From contig JBFKDQ010000011.1 of NCBI GenBank assembly GCA_041619555.1, forward strand, positions 1-64,000: 64,000 nt of DNA. Reading direction: 5' to 3'. Numbering within the stretch: the stretch's first letter is position 1; every line of letters starts with the position of its first letter. A program made the translations under genes and the position numbers. Shown one piece after another: positions 53,729-63,089 of this stretch. Below the pieces are notes generated by a model. The model was not told the origin of the DNA. It searched no databases and was given only the letters and a program-made list of their open reading frames with translations. The DNA is from Oceanococcus sp041619555. GTDB lineage: Bacteria; Pseudomonadota; Gammaproteobacteria; Nevskiales; Oceanococcaceae.

Positions 53729-55483
53729 ATGCCTGAAATCCAAGGCTTGCAGCTTGAAGGCATCGGCGTATCCCGCGGGATCGCAATCGGCCACGTACAC
53801 AAGTTCCATGGAGATGATCTCGACGTTCCAGAAAGGCGCTTGGGGGAGGACGAGATCGAGGAGGAGTGCGAGCGCTATACCGCCGCCCGACAGAAAGCCA
53901 AGCTGCAACTGCGCAAGATCCGTGGCCGGATTCCACCTGATACACCGCGCGAGATCGCCTCTTTCATCGACACCCATCTGCTGATGCTGGATGACCGCAC
54001 CCTCTCGGATGCGGTCATTGACATCATTCGCCAGGATCATCGCAATGCCGAAGCCGCGCTGCGCCAGCAATGCGAAAACTTGGTCACGGTTTTCGAGCAA
54101 ATGGACGATGCCTATCTGCGCAGCCGGCGGGATGATGTCGAACATGTGGTTGTGCGCATTCAGCGCATTCTGCTCAGAGGCGAAAAAACTCTGGACGTAT
54201 CGGAACAATCCGATGCCACGGTCGTCGTCGCCGACGACATCACCCCCGCCGACGCCATCCTGCTGAGCCAGCAGGGCGTGATGGGCTTCATCACCGAATA
54301 CGGCGGCCCGCTCTCCCACACGGCCATTCTGGCCCGCAGCCTGGGCATTCCGGCTATTGTCGGCGTACATCATGCGCGCCGAAGCCTGAATGATGGCGAC
54401 GAGATCCTGCTCGACGGTCGCGAAGGTCGTGCGGTCGCCCGGCCAAGCGCGGAAGACCGCGCAGAGTATCTCGCCCGCCAGGAATCCGAAACGCGCTTCC
54501 GGCAGATGCTGGAACAATTGCGTGATGTCCCCTCGGTGACCACGGACGGCCAGCCCATCGAATTGCTGTGCAATATCGAACTGCCGGCCGATACCGCCCA
54601 CGCCCATGGCGTCGGCGCGGCAGGCGTCGGGCTGTACCGTACCGAATTCCTGTACATGAATCGCGACGATTCACCCGATGAGGAAGAGCAGTACCAGGCT
54701 TACGTCAACGTGATCCAGGCGGTCGACGGGCCGATCACCATCCGCACCCTGGACCTGGGCGCCGACAAACAGGTCGACTCCGGACGCGTGCAGGGCCCAA
54801 CGCCGAACAATCCGGCCCTGGGGCTGCGGGCGATCCGACTTTGCCTCAAGGACGAGGCCATGTTTCGCGTGCAACTGCGCGCCCTGCTGCGAGCCTCCGC
54901 GCATGGGCCGGTCAAGATCATGCTGCCGATGATTTCCAACCTCGATGAATTGCTGCGCACCCGGCACCTGATCGAAGACATCAAGCAGGAACTGCGCAAC
55001 GAAGGCCGAGGCTTCGACGCCAGCCTGTCGGTGGGCGCGATGATCGAAGTCCCTGCCGCAGCCCTGGCGGCTCCGTTGCTCGCCCGACACGCCGATTTCT
55101 TTTCCATCGGCACCAACGATCTCATCCAGTACACCCTGGCGATTGACCGCGTGGATGATGAGGTCAACTACCTGTATGACCCGCTGCACCCGGCCGTTCT
55201 GCAACTGATCCATATGACCATTGATGCCGGCCACCGCGCTGGTATTCCGGTGTCCATGTGCGGCGAGATGGCCGGCGACACCCATTACACCCGTCTGTTA
55301 CTGGCCCTGGGACTGACCGAATTCTCCATGCACCCCTCCAGCGTGCTGGAGGTCAAGAAACTGATCCGGGAATCGAACCTGGAAACTTTGCGCGCCACCG
55401 GCCAGAAACTGATCGATACCCGCGACCCGCTGGAGGTCCAGAAACTCATCCAAGAACTGGCCGGCCAGCCTGACGCGATCTGA
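53729..55483 (+). CDS. ptsI: Phosphoenolpyruvate-protein phosphotransferase (PTS Enzyme I)
   Basis: The 584-residue Enzyme I takes phosphate from PEP on H197 (TEYGGPLSHTAILARSLGIPAIVG) and passes it to HPr. The PEP-binding half has GVGLYRTEFLYM, IRTLDLGADKQ, FSIGTNDLIQYTLAIDR and the catalytic Cys in SMCGEMAGD. There is no N-terminal GAF domain, so this is not the PtsP type. It starts at ATG 53729, 30 bp after HPr, and ends the phosphorelay operon. Confidence 0.96.
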   Translation: MPEIQGLQLEGIGVSRGIAIGHVHKFHGDDLDVPERRLGEDEIEEECERYTAARQKAKLQLRKIRGRIPPDTPREIASFIDTHLLMLDDRTLSDAVIDIIRQDHRNAEAALRQQCENLVTVFEQMDDAYLRSRRDDVEHVVVRIQRILLRGEKTLDVSEQSDATVVVADDITPADAILLSQQGVMGFITEYGGPLSHTAILARSLGIPAIVGVHHARRSLNDGDEILLDGREGRAVARPSAEDRAEYLARQESETRFRQMLEQLRDVPSVTTDGQPIELLCNIELPADTAHAHGVGAAGVGLYRTEFLYMNRDDSPDEEEQYQAYVNVIQAVDGPITIRTLDLGADKQVDSGRVQGPTPNNPALGLRAIRLCLKDEAMFRVQLRALLRASAHGPVKIMLPMISNLDELLRTRHLIEDIKQELRNEGRGFDASLSVGAMIEVPAAALAAPLLARHADFFSIGTNDLIQYTLAIDRVDDEVNYLYDPLHPAVLQLIHMTIDAGHRAGIPVSMCGEMAGDTHYTRLLLALGLTEFSMHPSSVLEVKKLIRESNLETLRATGQKLIDTRDPLEVQKLIQELAGQPDAI

Positions 55484-55666
55484 TCGCGACCGCCTGACGG
55501 CTGCGGGCGCCAACATGCCGGAGCGAGGCTGCTACGCGAGGCGCTCTCAAGGCGATTGCTGCGATTATGGACAAAGCTTGGATCCCGTGGCACTTTAGCC
55601 TTGTCTGTCGCCGGCAATCTCTGCCACTCTTGGCGACGCTTCGTTACACAAGTCTTGGGGGACTAC

Positions 55667-57367
55667 ATGGGCACAGCGCTGGAAGACCAGACGCCACTGG
55701 CACGACTTTATCACTGGGAAAAAACGCAACCGGACCGGGTTCATTTCATCCAGCCCGTCGGCGATGGTCAGGTCAAGGAATACACCTGGAAGCAGGCCAT
55801 GCAGCAGGTCCGCAGCATGGCCGCCTACCTGCAGTCTCTCGACATACCAAAAAACTCCCAGATCGCCCTGCTCGGCAAGAACACGGCCCACTGGATGATG
55901 GCGGACTGGGCCATCTGGATGGCCGGCCATTGCACCGTGCCGATTTACCCCACGCTGAATGCCGACACCGTGAGCTACATCCTGGAGCACAGCGAATCCA
56001 AACTGATATTCATCGGCCGCCTTGAGGCCAGCGACTGGCAGGAGATGCAGAACGGCATCCCCGAAGGCATGCCGCGGATCGGCCTGCCACTGAGCCCGGA
56101 AAATATCGGTGGCGAGAACTGGGACGACATCGTGACCAAAACCGCGCCGCTGGAAGGCGAGCCGGACCGGGGCATGGATGAAATGGCCACCATCGTCTAC
56201 ACCTCGGGAAGCACCGGGCAACCCAAGGGCGTGATGCACAATTTCAACGCCTTCCGGGTGGCCGGCACCAGTCTCGTGGACATGATGAAAATCAACGGCA
56301 GGACGGTGGACGATGAGGATCGCCTGCTGTCCTATCTGCCGCTGGCCCATGTCTTCGAACGGGTTTGCGTGGAGAATCTGTCGATCTACTTTGGCTGCCA
56401 GGTCTATTTCAACGACACCCTGGCGACCTTCGTCACCGACTTGCGACGCGCCAAGCCCACCCTGTTCTTTTCCGTGCCGCGTCTATGGACCAAGTTCCAG
56501 GCCGGCGTATTCGCCAAATTGCCGGCCAAGAAGCAGAACCTGCTGTTCAAGATTCCGATTCTCAACAAGAAGGTCAAGCGCAAGATCCTCGAACAACTGG
56601 GGCTTGAGCATGTGCGTTTCGCCGGCACCGGATCGGCACCGTTGTCGGCGGACACGATCAACTGGTATCGCAAGATCGGCGTCGAACTGCTGGAAGGTTA
56701 TGGCATGAGCGAAAACCTCGCCTACTCCCATTTCAGCAAACCGGGCGATGCCAAGATCGGCTACGTCGGCACCTCCAACCCCGGCGTGATCACCAAGATC
56801 GCCGAGAACGGCGAGATTCTGGTCAAGAGCCCTGCCGACATGATGGGCTACTACAAGGCCGAGGATAAGACCCGCGAGACCTTTACCGAAGATGGCTTCC
56901 TCAAGACCGGCGACATGGGCGCAGTCGATGAGGGCGGCCGCCTGAAGATCACCGGACGCGTCAAGGAACTGTTCAAAATCAGCAAGGGCAAATATGTCGC
57001 CCCGGCGCCGATCGAGAACAAACTGATCAACCACCCCAAGATCGAGGCTGTTTGTGTCGGCGGCGCCAATCAGGCCGCCACCTTTGCCCAGATCATGCTG
57101 TCGGATGAGGCGCTCAAGGAAACGCAGAATCCCGAGGCGCGAGCCGCATTGGAAAACGAAATCGCGCAGATGCTGGATGAAGTCAATGCCACCCTGGACC
57201 ACCATGAACGCATGCAGTTCGCGGTCATCGTGAACGAACAGTGGAGCATCGAGAACGGATTCCTGACCCCGACCATGAAGATCAAGCGCAATGTGCTGGA
57301 AGAGCACTACGAACCCAGAATCGAAAAGTGGTTCAAGGCGAAGAAGAAGGTGATCTGGGACAGCTGA
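55667..57367 (+). CDS. AMP-dependent long-chain acyl-CoA synthetase
   Basis: A 566-residue adenylate-forming enzyme with the AMP-binding motif TIVYTSGSTGQPKGV, LSYLPLAHVFERVCVE, LLEGYGMSENLAYSHFS and TGDMGAVDEGGRLKITGRVKELFK. The layout resembles long-chain fatty acyl-CoA synthetases of the bubblegum/FadD15 type, which activate fatty acids with CoA. The start is ATG 55667 behind a run of G (GGGGGACTAC); longer frames upstream are unsupported. It stands alone and ends in a strong terminator. Confidence 0.9.
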   Translation: MGTALEDQTPLARLYHWEKTQPDRVHFIQPVGDGQVKEYTWKQAMQQVRSMAAYLQSLDIPKNSQIALLGKNTAHWMMADWAIWMAGHCTVPIYPTLNADTVSYILEHSESKLIFIGRLEASDWQEMQNGIPEGMPRIGLPLSPENIGGENWDDIVTKTAPLEGEPDRGMDEMATIVYTSGSTGQPKGVMHNFNAFRVAGTSLVDMMKINGRTVDDEDRLLSYLPLAHVFERVCVENLSIYFGCQVYFNDTLATFVTDLRRAKPTLFFSVPRLWTKFQAGVFAKLPAKKQNLLFKIPILNKKVKRKILEQLGLEHVRFAGTGSAPLSADTINWYRKIGVELLEGYGMSENLAYSHFSKPGDAKIGYVGTSNPGVITKIAENGEILVKSPADMMGYYKAEDKTRETFTEDGFLKTGDMGAVDEGGRLKITGRVKELFKISKGKYVAPAPIENKLINHPKIEAVCVGGANQAATFAQIMLSDEALKETQNPEARAALENEIAQMLDEVNATLDHHERMQFAVIVNEQWSIENGFLTPTMKIKRNVLEEHYEPRIEKWFKAKKKVIWDS

Positions 57368-57386
57368 GCGCGCAAATTACACCCGC

Positions 57387-57414
57387 AACGCCCGGCACGT
57401 CCGGGCGTTTTTTT
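57387..57414 (+). terminator. Intrinsic terminator of the acyl-CoA synthetase gene
   Basis: The stem AACGCCCGG/CCGGGCGTT (9 bp, loop CACGT) is followed by seven T residues. Confidence 0.93.
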
Positions 57415-57456
57415 GCCCGCGCGACGCCAGGGCGCCGCCTGCCGACACGCCGCGAC

Positions 57457-57993
57457 TCAGGGCAGCAGGCGAAATCCGGCCTGGACCTGACGCCAGATGG
57501 GCTCCAGCTCTTCAAACTGCTGCGGGCTGGCACTCAGGCTCAGCAGGTACTGGCTGCCACCGGACACCATCAGCCAGTTGCGACTTCTCACCGCATGTCC
57601 GGGACCGATCTGGTACTGATATTCCACCCGCACCGCATCCATGACCCCTGGATTCAGGGCTTCATGCTGCTGCGCAATCAACTCACGCTGCTTGCCGAAA
57701 TGCGCCATCCGCGGCACCCGGAAAGCCACGTATTCGGACAGCTTGGCCGGCTCCCCATCGGTGCGCTGATCCCAGTTCACGGCGATCCGGACTGCAGGAT
57801 CGGCATCCTGTTGCAGCAGCAGACGCAGCCCCGCATAACCAACGCTGACCGACCATCCAGACGGGATCTGCAGCGCATAACCCGCTTCGAGGTCGCGCAG
57901 GGACGTGGCAGCCGCAGGCGCCTGCTCGGGGGCGGGCAGGTCGCTGCAGGCCAGCAAGGCCAGCAGCCCACACACCGCGATCAGCTGCTTCAT
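57457..57993 (-). CDS. Putative lipoprotein (178 aa)
   Basis: The N-terminal signal ends in a lipobox LLAC (Cys16). The mature part (LEAGYALQIPSGWSVSVGYAGLRLLLQ ... GGSQYLLSLSASPQQFEELEPIWRQVQAGFRL) resembles PsbP/DUF1795-like small beta proteins, which share the 'IP.GW' and 'F..IW..V..SF' pattern. The family assignment is tentative and the function unknown. Its start overlaps the stop of the metallophosphoesterase gene by 4 bp, so the two are co-translated. Confidence 0.8.
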   Translation of the reverse strand: MKQLIAVCGLLALLACSDLPAPEQAPAAATSLRDLEAGYALQIPSGWSVSVGYAGLRLLLQQDADPAVRIAVNWDQRTDGEPAKLSEYVAFRVPRMAHFGKQRELIAQQHEALNPGVMDAVRVEYQYQIGPGHAVRSRNWLMVSGGSQYLLSLSASPQQFEELEPIWRQVQAGFRLLP

Positions 57994-59240
57994 GGCGTCT
58001 GCGCAACCGTTTCTTCGTAAACCGGAACCGGCATCCCGGCCTCATCGACCGTGCTGGAAACCCCCGCACCATCTTCGCCATGTTCGACCGCGTACATCGC
58101 CACGGTCATGCTGCCGGCGGCGTCGAGTTCCACCCAGAAAAAACCGAAGGTCCCGCCCTGCTGCACCTTGACCTCATTTCTTGAGGTGTTGCGCAAGGAC
58201 CTGAACTTTCCACCCGCCCCAGACAACAGGAACTGGGTTTTGCCACAGCTGGCCACCGGATTCAGCCATTGCAGATCGTGGTCATGCCCTTGCAGCATCA
58301 GATCGACCTGCCCGCAGACCGTTTCCTCCAACATGGCCTTGTACTGCGAACCGCGGCAGGAGGGATCGGCCATTGGCGTGGTGCCCGGCTCGACCAATCC
58401 GTAGCCGACCGGAAAAGCGGTACAGCCATCCAGTGCGGGCCCCGAGGGAGGCGGCGGCACTTCAGCCAGGTCATAGCTTCCCGCGTTGCCATGGTCACCA
58501 TTTGAAAGATACGGATGATGGGCCAGAGCCAATTTCCACTGGGCCTTGCTGGCCGCCAAGGCTCCCTGCAACCAGGCGCTCTGATCCAGCAGATAATCTT
58601 CAAACCCTTCCGAATACCAGCCATTGTCATCGCGCAGGTAATGCGTCAAGGGGCTGGAATCCAGTACAAAGACCTCAACCAGGGGATTGCCGCCAGCCGG
58701 CCAGGTCTGACTGTAGAAACGTGCGGGCATCACCCACTTGCTGGATTGGGCCGAATACTCCACCTGAAAATCGCCACGCGCATTGCGTCGGCCTTCGCCG
58801 AAAAAGCCCCCTTCCTCGGCAAACGCATTGGCCAGCGAGTTGTCATGATTGCCGAGCGCAACGAGGAACGGAAACTCCAGATTTTGATAGGGAATCTCGA
58901 AGGTATCCTGGAAACGCGCACTGTCTGCCGAATCGACCCCCTGTTCGTAGATGTTGTCGCCGGCCAGGGTCGCGAAATCACAGCCACGCAGGGCGCAAAC
59001 CTGCTCGACGACCTGCGCGACCGCAACCTGGCCGTGCTCCGCGTCGATGTTCTGGGGCTGCGGGCAAACCGCCTCATCCTGTATTTCGGTGCAATAGCCG
59101 GTGCCGACATCCCCCAAGGCGATGAAGCGCACCTTGCCGCCGGCCTGGGCTTCCATCGTGGTGTCCGAATTGGCGCCACAGCCGCCAAGCAGGCTGCTTG
59201 CGACAACCAGCAAGGCGAATCGGAATCCTGTTCTGTTCAT
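57990..59240 (-). CDS. Metallophosphoesterase lipoprotein (purple acid phosphatase-like)
   Basis: The 416-residue protein has a lipoprotein signal ending LLGGC (Cys21). The calcineurin-like metal motifs follow in order: GDVG (43-46), GDN (94-96), GNHD (130-133), AHHPYLSN and GHDHDLQ. This is the tartrate-resistant/purple acid phosphatase type of fold. The substrate is unknown; release of phosphate outside the cytoplasm is likely. The start is ATG 59240 behind AGAGG. It is divergent from the acylase gene across 250 bp. Confidence 0.9.
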   Translation of the reverse strand: MNRTGFRFALLVVASSLLGGCGANSDTTMEAQAGGKVRFIALGDVGTGYCTEIQDEAVCPQPQNIDAEHGQVAVAQVVEQVCALRGCDFATLAGDNIYEQGVDSADSARFQDTFEIPYQNLEFPFLVALGNHDNSLANAFAEEGGFFGEGRRNARGDFQVEYSAQSSKWVMPARFYSQTWPAGGNPLVEVFVLDSSPLTHYLRDDNGWYSEGFEDYLLDQSAWLQGALAASKAQWKLALAHHPYLSNGDHGNAGSYDLAEVPPPPSGPALDGCTAFPVGYGLVEPGTTPMADPSCRGSQYKAMLEETVCGQVDLMLQGHDHDLQWLNPVASCGKTQFLLSGAGGKFRSLRNTSRNEVKVQQGGTFGFFWVELDAAGSMTVAMYAVEHGEDGAGVSSTVDEAGMPVPVYEETVAQTP

Positions 59241-59490
59241 ACTGCCTCTACCCTGCACTCGATGATGATTTGCTCCACACCGCTCAGTATGTAACATGCA
59301 CTGCAAGTTGGCGAAGACCCATGCAGGAAAAATCCGTGCCGCGGTGACCAACTGCGCTGCCTGCGAAGCAGGCCGAAACACCAGCGCCTGATCGCCAGAT
59401 CGGTGCGGATGAAGCCCTGGAGTGAGCCGCCGGCACAATACGCGACAGCAGAACGCAATCGTGCGTGATCACGCACAAGGTGGAGACAAG

Positions 59491-61926
59491 ATGTACCGAT
59501 TGAATTTCATCAGCTTGCTGGCGATCAGTGCCTTGACCGCCTGTGGTGGCGGTCGCAGCACGACCGATACCGCGCCGATGCCGCCCGACACCGAAAGCGA
59601 GACCGAGTCGACCTATCGCGCCGAGATCGTTCGCACGGCCTACGGCATTCCGCACATTACCGCAGCGGACTTTGGCAGTTGGGGCTACGGCTACGGCTAT
59701 GTGCATACGCAGGACAATCTGTGCGTGCTGGCCGAAGATCTGATGACGATTCGAGGCGAACGCGCCCGCTATTTCGGCCGCGATGGCACGCATGAAATCG
59801 TGCCCAATGGTTCGGTCGCCTCGAATGTCGACTCTGATTTCTTCTGGAAATTCATGGCCACGGACGAGGCCATCTCACCGATGCGTGACAACTCGGACCC
59901 GGAAGCCCTGGCCGCGTCCCGTGGCTTTGTCGCCGGCTACAACCGCTATGTGCGTGAGCTGCGCGCAGGTCAACACCCGGGCCGACATGCCAGTTGCGCC
60001 GATGCCGAATGGATCGGCCCGATCACCGAGGACGACATCTATCGACGCTACTACCGTCTCGCCCTCATCGCCTCATCTTCGGTGTTCGTCGAAGGCATCG
60101 CCAGCGCAGAACCACCGAGCGCCAGCAACCCACCCCTGGCCGCCGCCACGCCCGAGCAGATCGCCGGCCTGGATCGTAGCGACTTCCCGCTCGCCGAAGG
60201 CCTGCCGATCGGCTCCAACATGTACGGCCTCGGACCGGAAGCCACCGTTGATGGCTCATCGATGCTGTTTGGCAACCCTCATTTCCCCTGGTCGGGCACC
60301 GAACGTCTGTACCTGGCCCACGCCATCCTGCCGGACACCAACATGATGGGCGCTTCGCTCTACGGGGTGCCGGCCGCCCTGATCGGCTTCAATGCGCATT
60401 TCGCCTGGAGTCATACGGTGTCCACCGCCTACCGATTCACCTTCTACGAACTCACCCTGAGCCCCGACGATCCCACCACCTACCTGTACGACGGCGAGTT
60501 GCGACCGCTGGAGGCCACCGAGGTCAACGTTGATGTGCTGGAGGCCGACGGCAGTCTGAGCCGTGAAACGCGCACCCTGTATCGCAGCCATTTCGGACCC
60601 ATGATCGAATTCCAGGTCTCTGGCGTCCCAGTGCTCGAGTGGTCAACCGCCAAGGCCTATACCCTGCGAGATGCGAATGCGGAAAATGATCGCCTGATGA
60701 ATCAGTTCTTTCGCTGGAACCGGGCCAAGAGTCTGGATGAATTCATCGAACTGCATGGCTCGGTGCTTGGCGTACCCTGGGTCAACACCGTCGCCACCGG
60801 CCCAGGCCAGGCGGCCTATTATGGCGATGTCACCGTGGTGCCCAACGTGCCCGACAGCAAGACCCAGAATTGTGGCGCCATTCCCCTGCACGAAGCTTTC
60901 CAGCAACTGGTGCCTGGCCTGCCGGTGCTGGACGGCTCCCGCGCCGCCTGCGAATGGGACAGCGATGAGGATGCACCCGCACCGGGCATCTTCGGCCCCG
61001 CCAACCTGCCCTCGATGCGCCGCAGCGACTGGGTTCACAACTGCAATGACAGTTACTGGCTGAGCAATCCCGATGCGCCTCTCACCGGCTATGCCGCCAT
61101 CATTGGCGATGAAGACACCGAGCGGAGCATGAGGACACGGCTGTGCATGTTGCAGGTGATGCGCCGCCTGGACGGCAGCGATGGCCTGGCCGGACAGAAA
61201 TTCAGCTTTGATCAGCTCAAGCAGATCGTGCTGGACTCGCAGGTGTATACCGCCCAGATCGCCCGCGATGACGTGCTGAATGCCTACTGCCCCTTCGGCA
61301 CCCTGCTCGGCAGCAGCGGACCGGTGAACATCGCCGATGCCTGCACGGTCCTCGGCAACTGGGACATGAAAAACAATCTGGACTCGGTCGGCGGCCATAT
61401 CTGGCGTGAATTCATCCGCAATGTCGGCGCCTCGCCAGCCACCTGGCAGACCCCCTACGCCAGCAGCGACCCCGTCAACACGCCACGCGATCTCAATGTA
61501 CTGGACCCGACCATCGAGCGCGCCTTCGCCGATGCCGTGCAGATGATTCTCGATTCGCCCTTCGCCCTGGACGCCCCGATGGGCATGATCCAGCACTCCG
61601 GCGTGCATGATCCAATCCCGATTTTTGGCGGCGAAGGCTTCGAAGGCTCTTTCACCATCGCCAACGCCCGCGGCACCGGCCTGAGCGAGAACGGTTATGA
61701 GATCACCTATGGCAACAGCTACATCCAGGCCGTCACCTGGGATCCGCAAACCGGACAACCTCACGCCGAAGGCTTCATCACCTACTCCCAGTCCACCGAT
61801 CCGGCCTCACCGTATTTCCAGGATTTGACGCAGGCCTATTCGAACAAGTCATGGATTCAGCTCCCGTTCTCTGCGCAAGCACTCTCGGCCGCCGAGCAAC
61901 TCGGGCGCTATACACTCTCGGAATAG
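59491..61926 (+). CDS. Penicillin acylase family protein (Ntn hydrolase), lipoprotein
   Basis: An 811-residue precursor with lipobox LTAC (Cys18). The N-terminal part has the alpha-chain pattern RTAYGIPHITAADFGSWGYGYGYVHTQDNLC. The autocatalytic site is probably G241-S242, with Ser-Asn as the new N-terminus (GSNMYGLG). The beta-chain segments FGNPHFPWSG and FNAHFAWSHTVS follow. Relatives deacylate cyclic lipopeptides, aculeacin, or acyl-homoserine lactones, so quorum quenching is one possibility. The start ATG 59491 follows GGAG. Confidence 0.92.
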   Translation: MYRLNFISLLAISALTACGGGRSTTDTAPMPPDTESETESTYRAEIVRTAYGIPHITAADFGSWGYGYGYVHTQDNLCVLAEDLMTIRGERARYFGRDGTHEIVPNGSVASNVDSDFFWKFMATDEAISPMRDNSDPEALAASRGFVAGYNRYVRELRAGQHPGRHASCADAEWIGPITEDDIYRRYYRLALIASSSVFVEGIASAEPPSASNPPLAAATPEQIAGLDRSDFPLAEGLPIGSNMYGLGPEATVDGSSMLFGNPHFPWSGTERLYLAHAILPDTNMMGASLYGVPAALIGFNAHFAWSHTVSTAYRFTFYELTLSPDDPTTYLYDGELRPLEATEVNVDVLEADGSLSRETRTLYRSHFGPMIEFQVSGVPVLEWSTAKAYTLRDANAENDRLMNQFFRWNRAKSLDEFIELHGSVLGVPWVNTVATGPGQAAYYGDVTVVPNVPDSKTQNCGAIPLHEAFQQLVPGLPVLDGSRAACEWDSDEDAPAPGIFGPANLPSMRRSDWVHNCNDSYWLSNPDAPLTGYAAIIGDEDTERSMRTRLCMLQVMRRLDGSDGLAGQKFSFDQLKQIVLDSQVYTAQIARDDVLNAYCPFGTLLGSSGPVNIADACTVLGNWDMKNNLDSVGGHIWREFIRNVGASPATWQTPYASSDPVNTPRDLNVLDPTIERAFADAVQMILDSPFALDAPMGMIQHSGVHDPIPIFGGEGFEGSFTIANARGTGLSENGYEITYGNSYIQAVTWDPQTGQPHAEGFITYSQSTDPASPYFQDLTQAYSNKSWIQLPFSAQALSAAEQLGRYTLSE

Positions 61927-62051
61927 CTTGGTATAAACTGGTCACAGAATAGGCACACAATCGCAGGAGTCAGCAGGATTTCAGCGTGCTGCGGGTTGTG
62001 CAGATCTATTCTGCATCAGCTTTCTAGAAAAATGACAGGTTGGGGGCAAGC

Positions 62052-63086
62052 ATGGCAGGCAAGACCAAAAAGATTGTTTACATAGGCTGTCTGCTGGCGA
62101 TGATGGGGTCCGCATGGGGGCAGCCAATAGGCTCTATCATTACGACACGTGGACAGGTCTGGCATCAAGATGCCGACACGACAACGCCCCGCACCAAGGC
62201 GCAGGCGTCGCAATCCCTATACCCAGGCACGACTCTGCAAACGGGACCCGCTTCGCGCGTTCGGTTTGCCATGATCGACGGATCCAAATTTCTGCTCGGA
62301 CCATCCGCCACCCTCATTTTTGAATCGTCCTCATGGAACCCGGTGACCGGAAAAGGCGAAATCAATTTTCATCTCGTAAGTGGAGCACTTCGCTCGGTCA
62401 GCGGCGGCACCGCATCAGCTCCGGTGAACATCCGCGCGGGAAATCAGACCGTCACAGCCCTTGGCGCCTCCTTTACCGTTGGTATCTTCGCCCAAAATCA
62501 AGGCCAAGCCCAAAGCCTGCGCGGTGCAGGTCCCGGCACCGCCCCAGCCGGCCTGTACATCATCAATCAATCTGGTTTCGTTTCGATTAGCAATTCGCTG
62601 GGCGCCGTCGTGATTCCAGCCGGCTCCACTGGCTTCAGCGGCCTCGGCGAAGCCGCTGCACCAAGGGTGCTTCCCGGCACGCCGGATGCCGTTCAGCAGA
62701 CACTCGAGTCCAGTTTGCCATCCGACTCCGAAGTCAACGTGCCGGAAGCTGAATCAGAGCCGCCACCAAGAATAGAGCCTCCCGCCCAGACTCCAGCCCC
62801 CAGCGCATCACCGAGCCCGGCACCGACGATTCCTCCAATACCGACCGCCACACCTACGCCAAGCTCCGCGCCGACACCAACACCTGCGCCGACATCGGCG
62901 CCGACACCAACACCTGCGCCGACATCCGCACCGACACCAACGCCTGTGCCAACGCCAACACCAACCTCCGCACCAACGCCAACGCCAACCTCCTCACCGA
63001 CACCCACGCCAAGCTCACAGCCGACTCCGACTCCGACTCCGACAGAAGAGCCAGGTTTGAGCCCATTTGATGCGCTGAGGGGATAA
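62052..63086 (+). CDS. Secreted FecR-domain protein with Pro/Thr-rich repeat tail
   Basis: The 344-residue protein has a signal peptide (KKIVYIGCLLAMMGSAWG). A FecR-like beta domain (GSIITTRGQVWHQDAD ... LYPGTTLQTGPASRVRFAMIDGSKFLLGPSATLIFES ... GALRSVSGGT ... TVTALGASFTVGI) occupies residues 25-200. From about 235 the chain is a low-complexity Pro/Thr/Ser/Ala tail of roughly 95 residues ending GLSPFDALRG. It has no cytoplasmic or membrane part, so it is not a classic iron-siderophore signal regulator. ATG 62052 has GGGGG five bases upstream. It is directly followed by a beta-barrel gene, with which it probably works at the cell surface. Confidence 0.88.
   Translation: MAGKTKKIVYIGCLLAMMGSAWGQPIGSIITTRGQVWHQDADTTTPRTKAQASQSLYPGTTLQTGPASRVRFAMIDGSKFLLGPSATLIFESSSWNPVTGKGEINFHLVSGALRSVSGGTASAPVNIRAGNQTVTALGASFTVGIFAQNQGQAQSLRGAGPGTAPAGLYIINQSGFVSISNSLGAVVIPAGSTGFSGLGEAAAPRVLPGTPDAVQQTLESSLPSDSEVNVPEAESEPPPRIEPPAQTPAPSASPSPAPTIPPIPTATPTPSSAPTPTPAPTSAPTPTPAPTSAPTPTPVPTPTPTSAPTPTPTSSPTPTPSSQPTPTPTPTEEPGLSPFDALRG
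62871..62960 (+). repeat. 30-bp tandem repeat coding for the Pro/Thr tail
   Basis: Three consecutive 30-bp units begin at 62871, 62901 and 62931 with CCGACACCAA. The first two differ at only two positions, the third is degenerate, and shorter ACC/CCA runs continue to about 63050. They encode a ten-residue unit of the SAPTPTPAPT type. Confidence 0.88.
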
Positions 63087-63089
63087 TGC

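Noticed and set aside
62871..63050. Regular repeats that might suggest a CRISPR array
   Set aside because: The repeats are contiguous, have no unique spacers, and encode an in-frame Pro/Thr tail.
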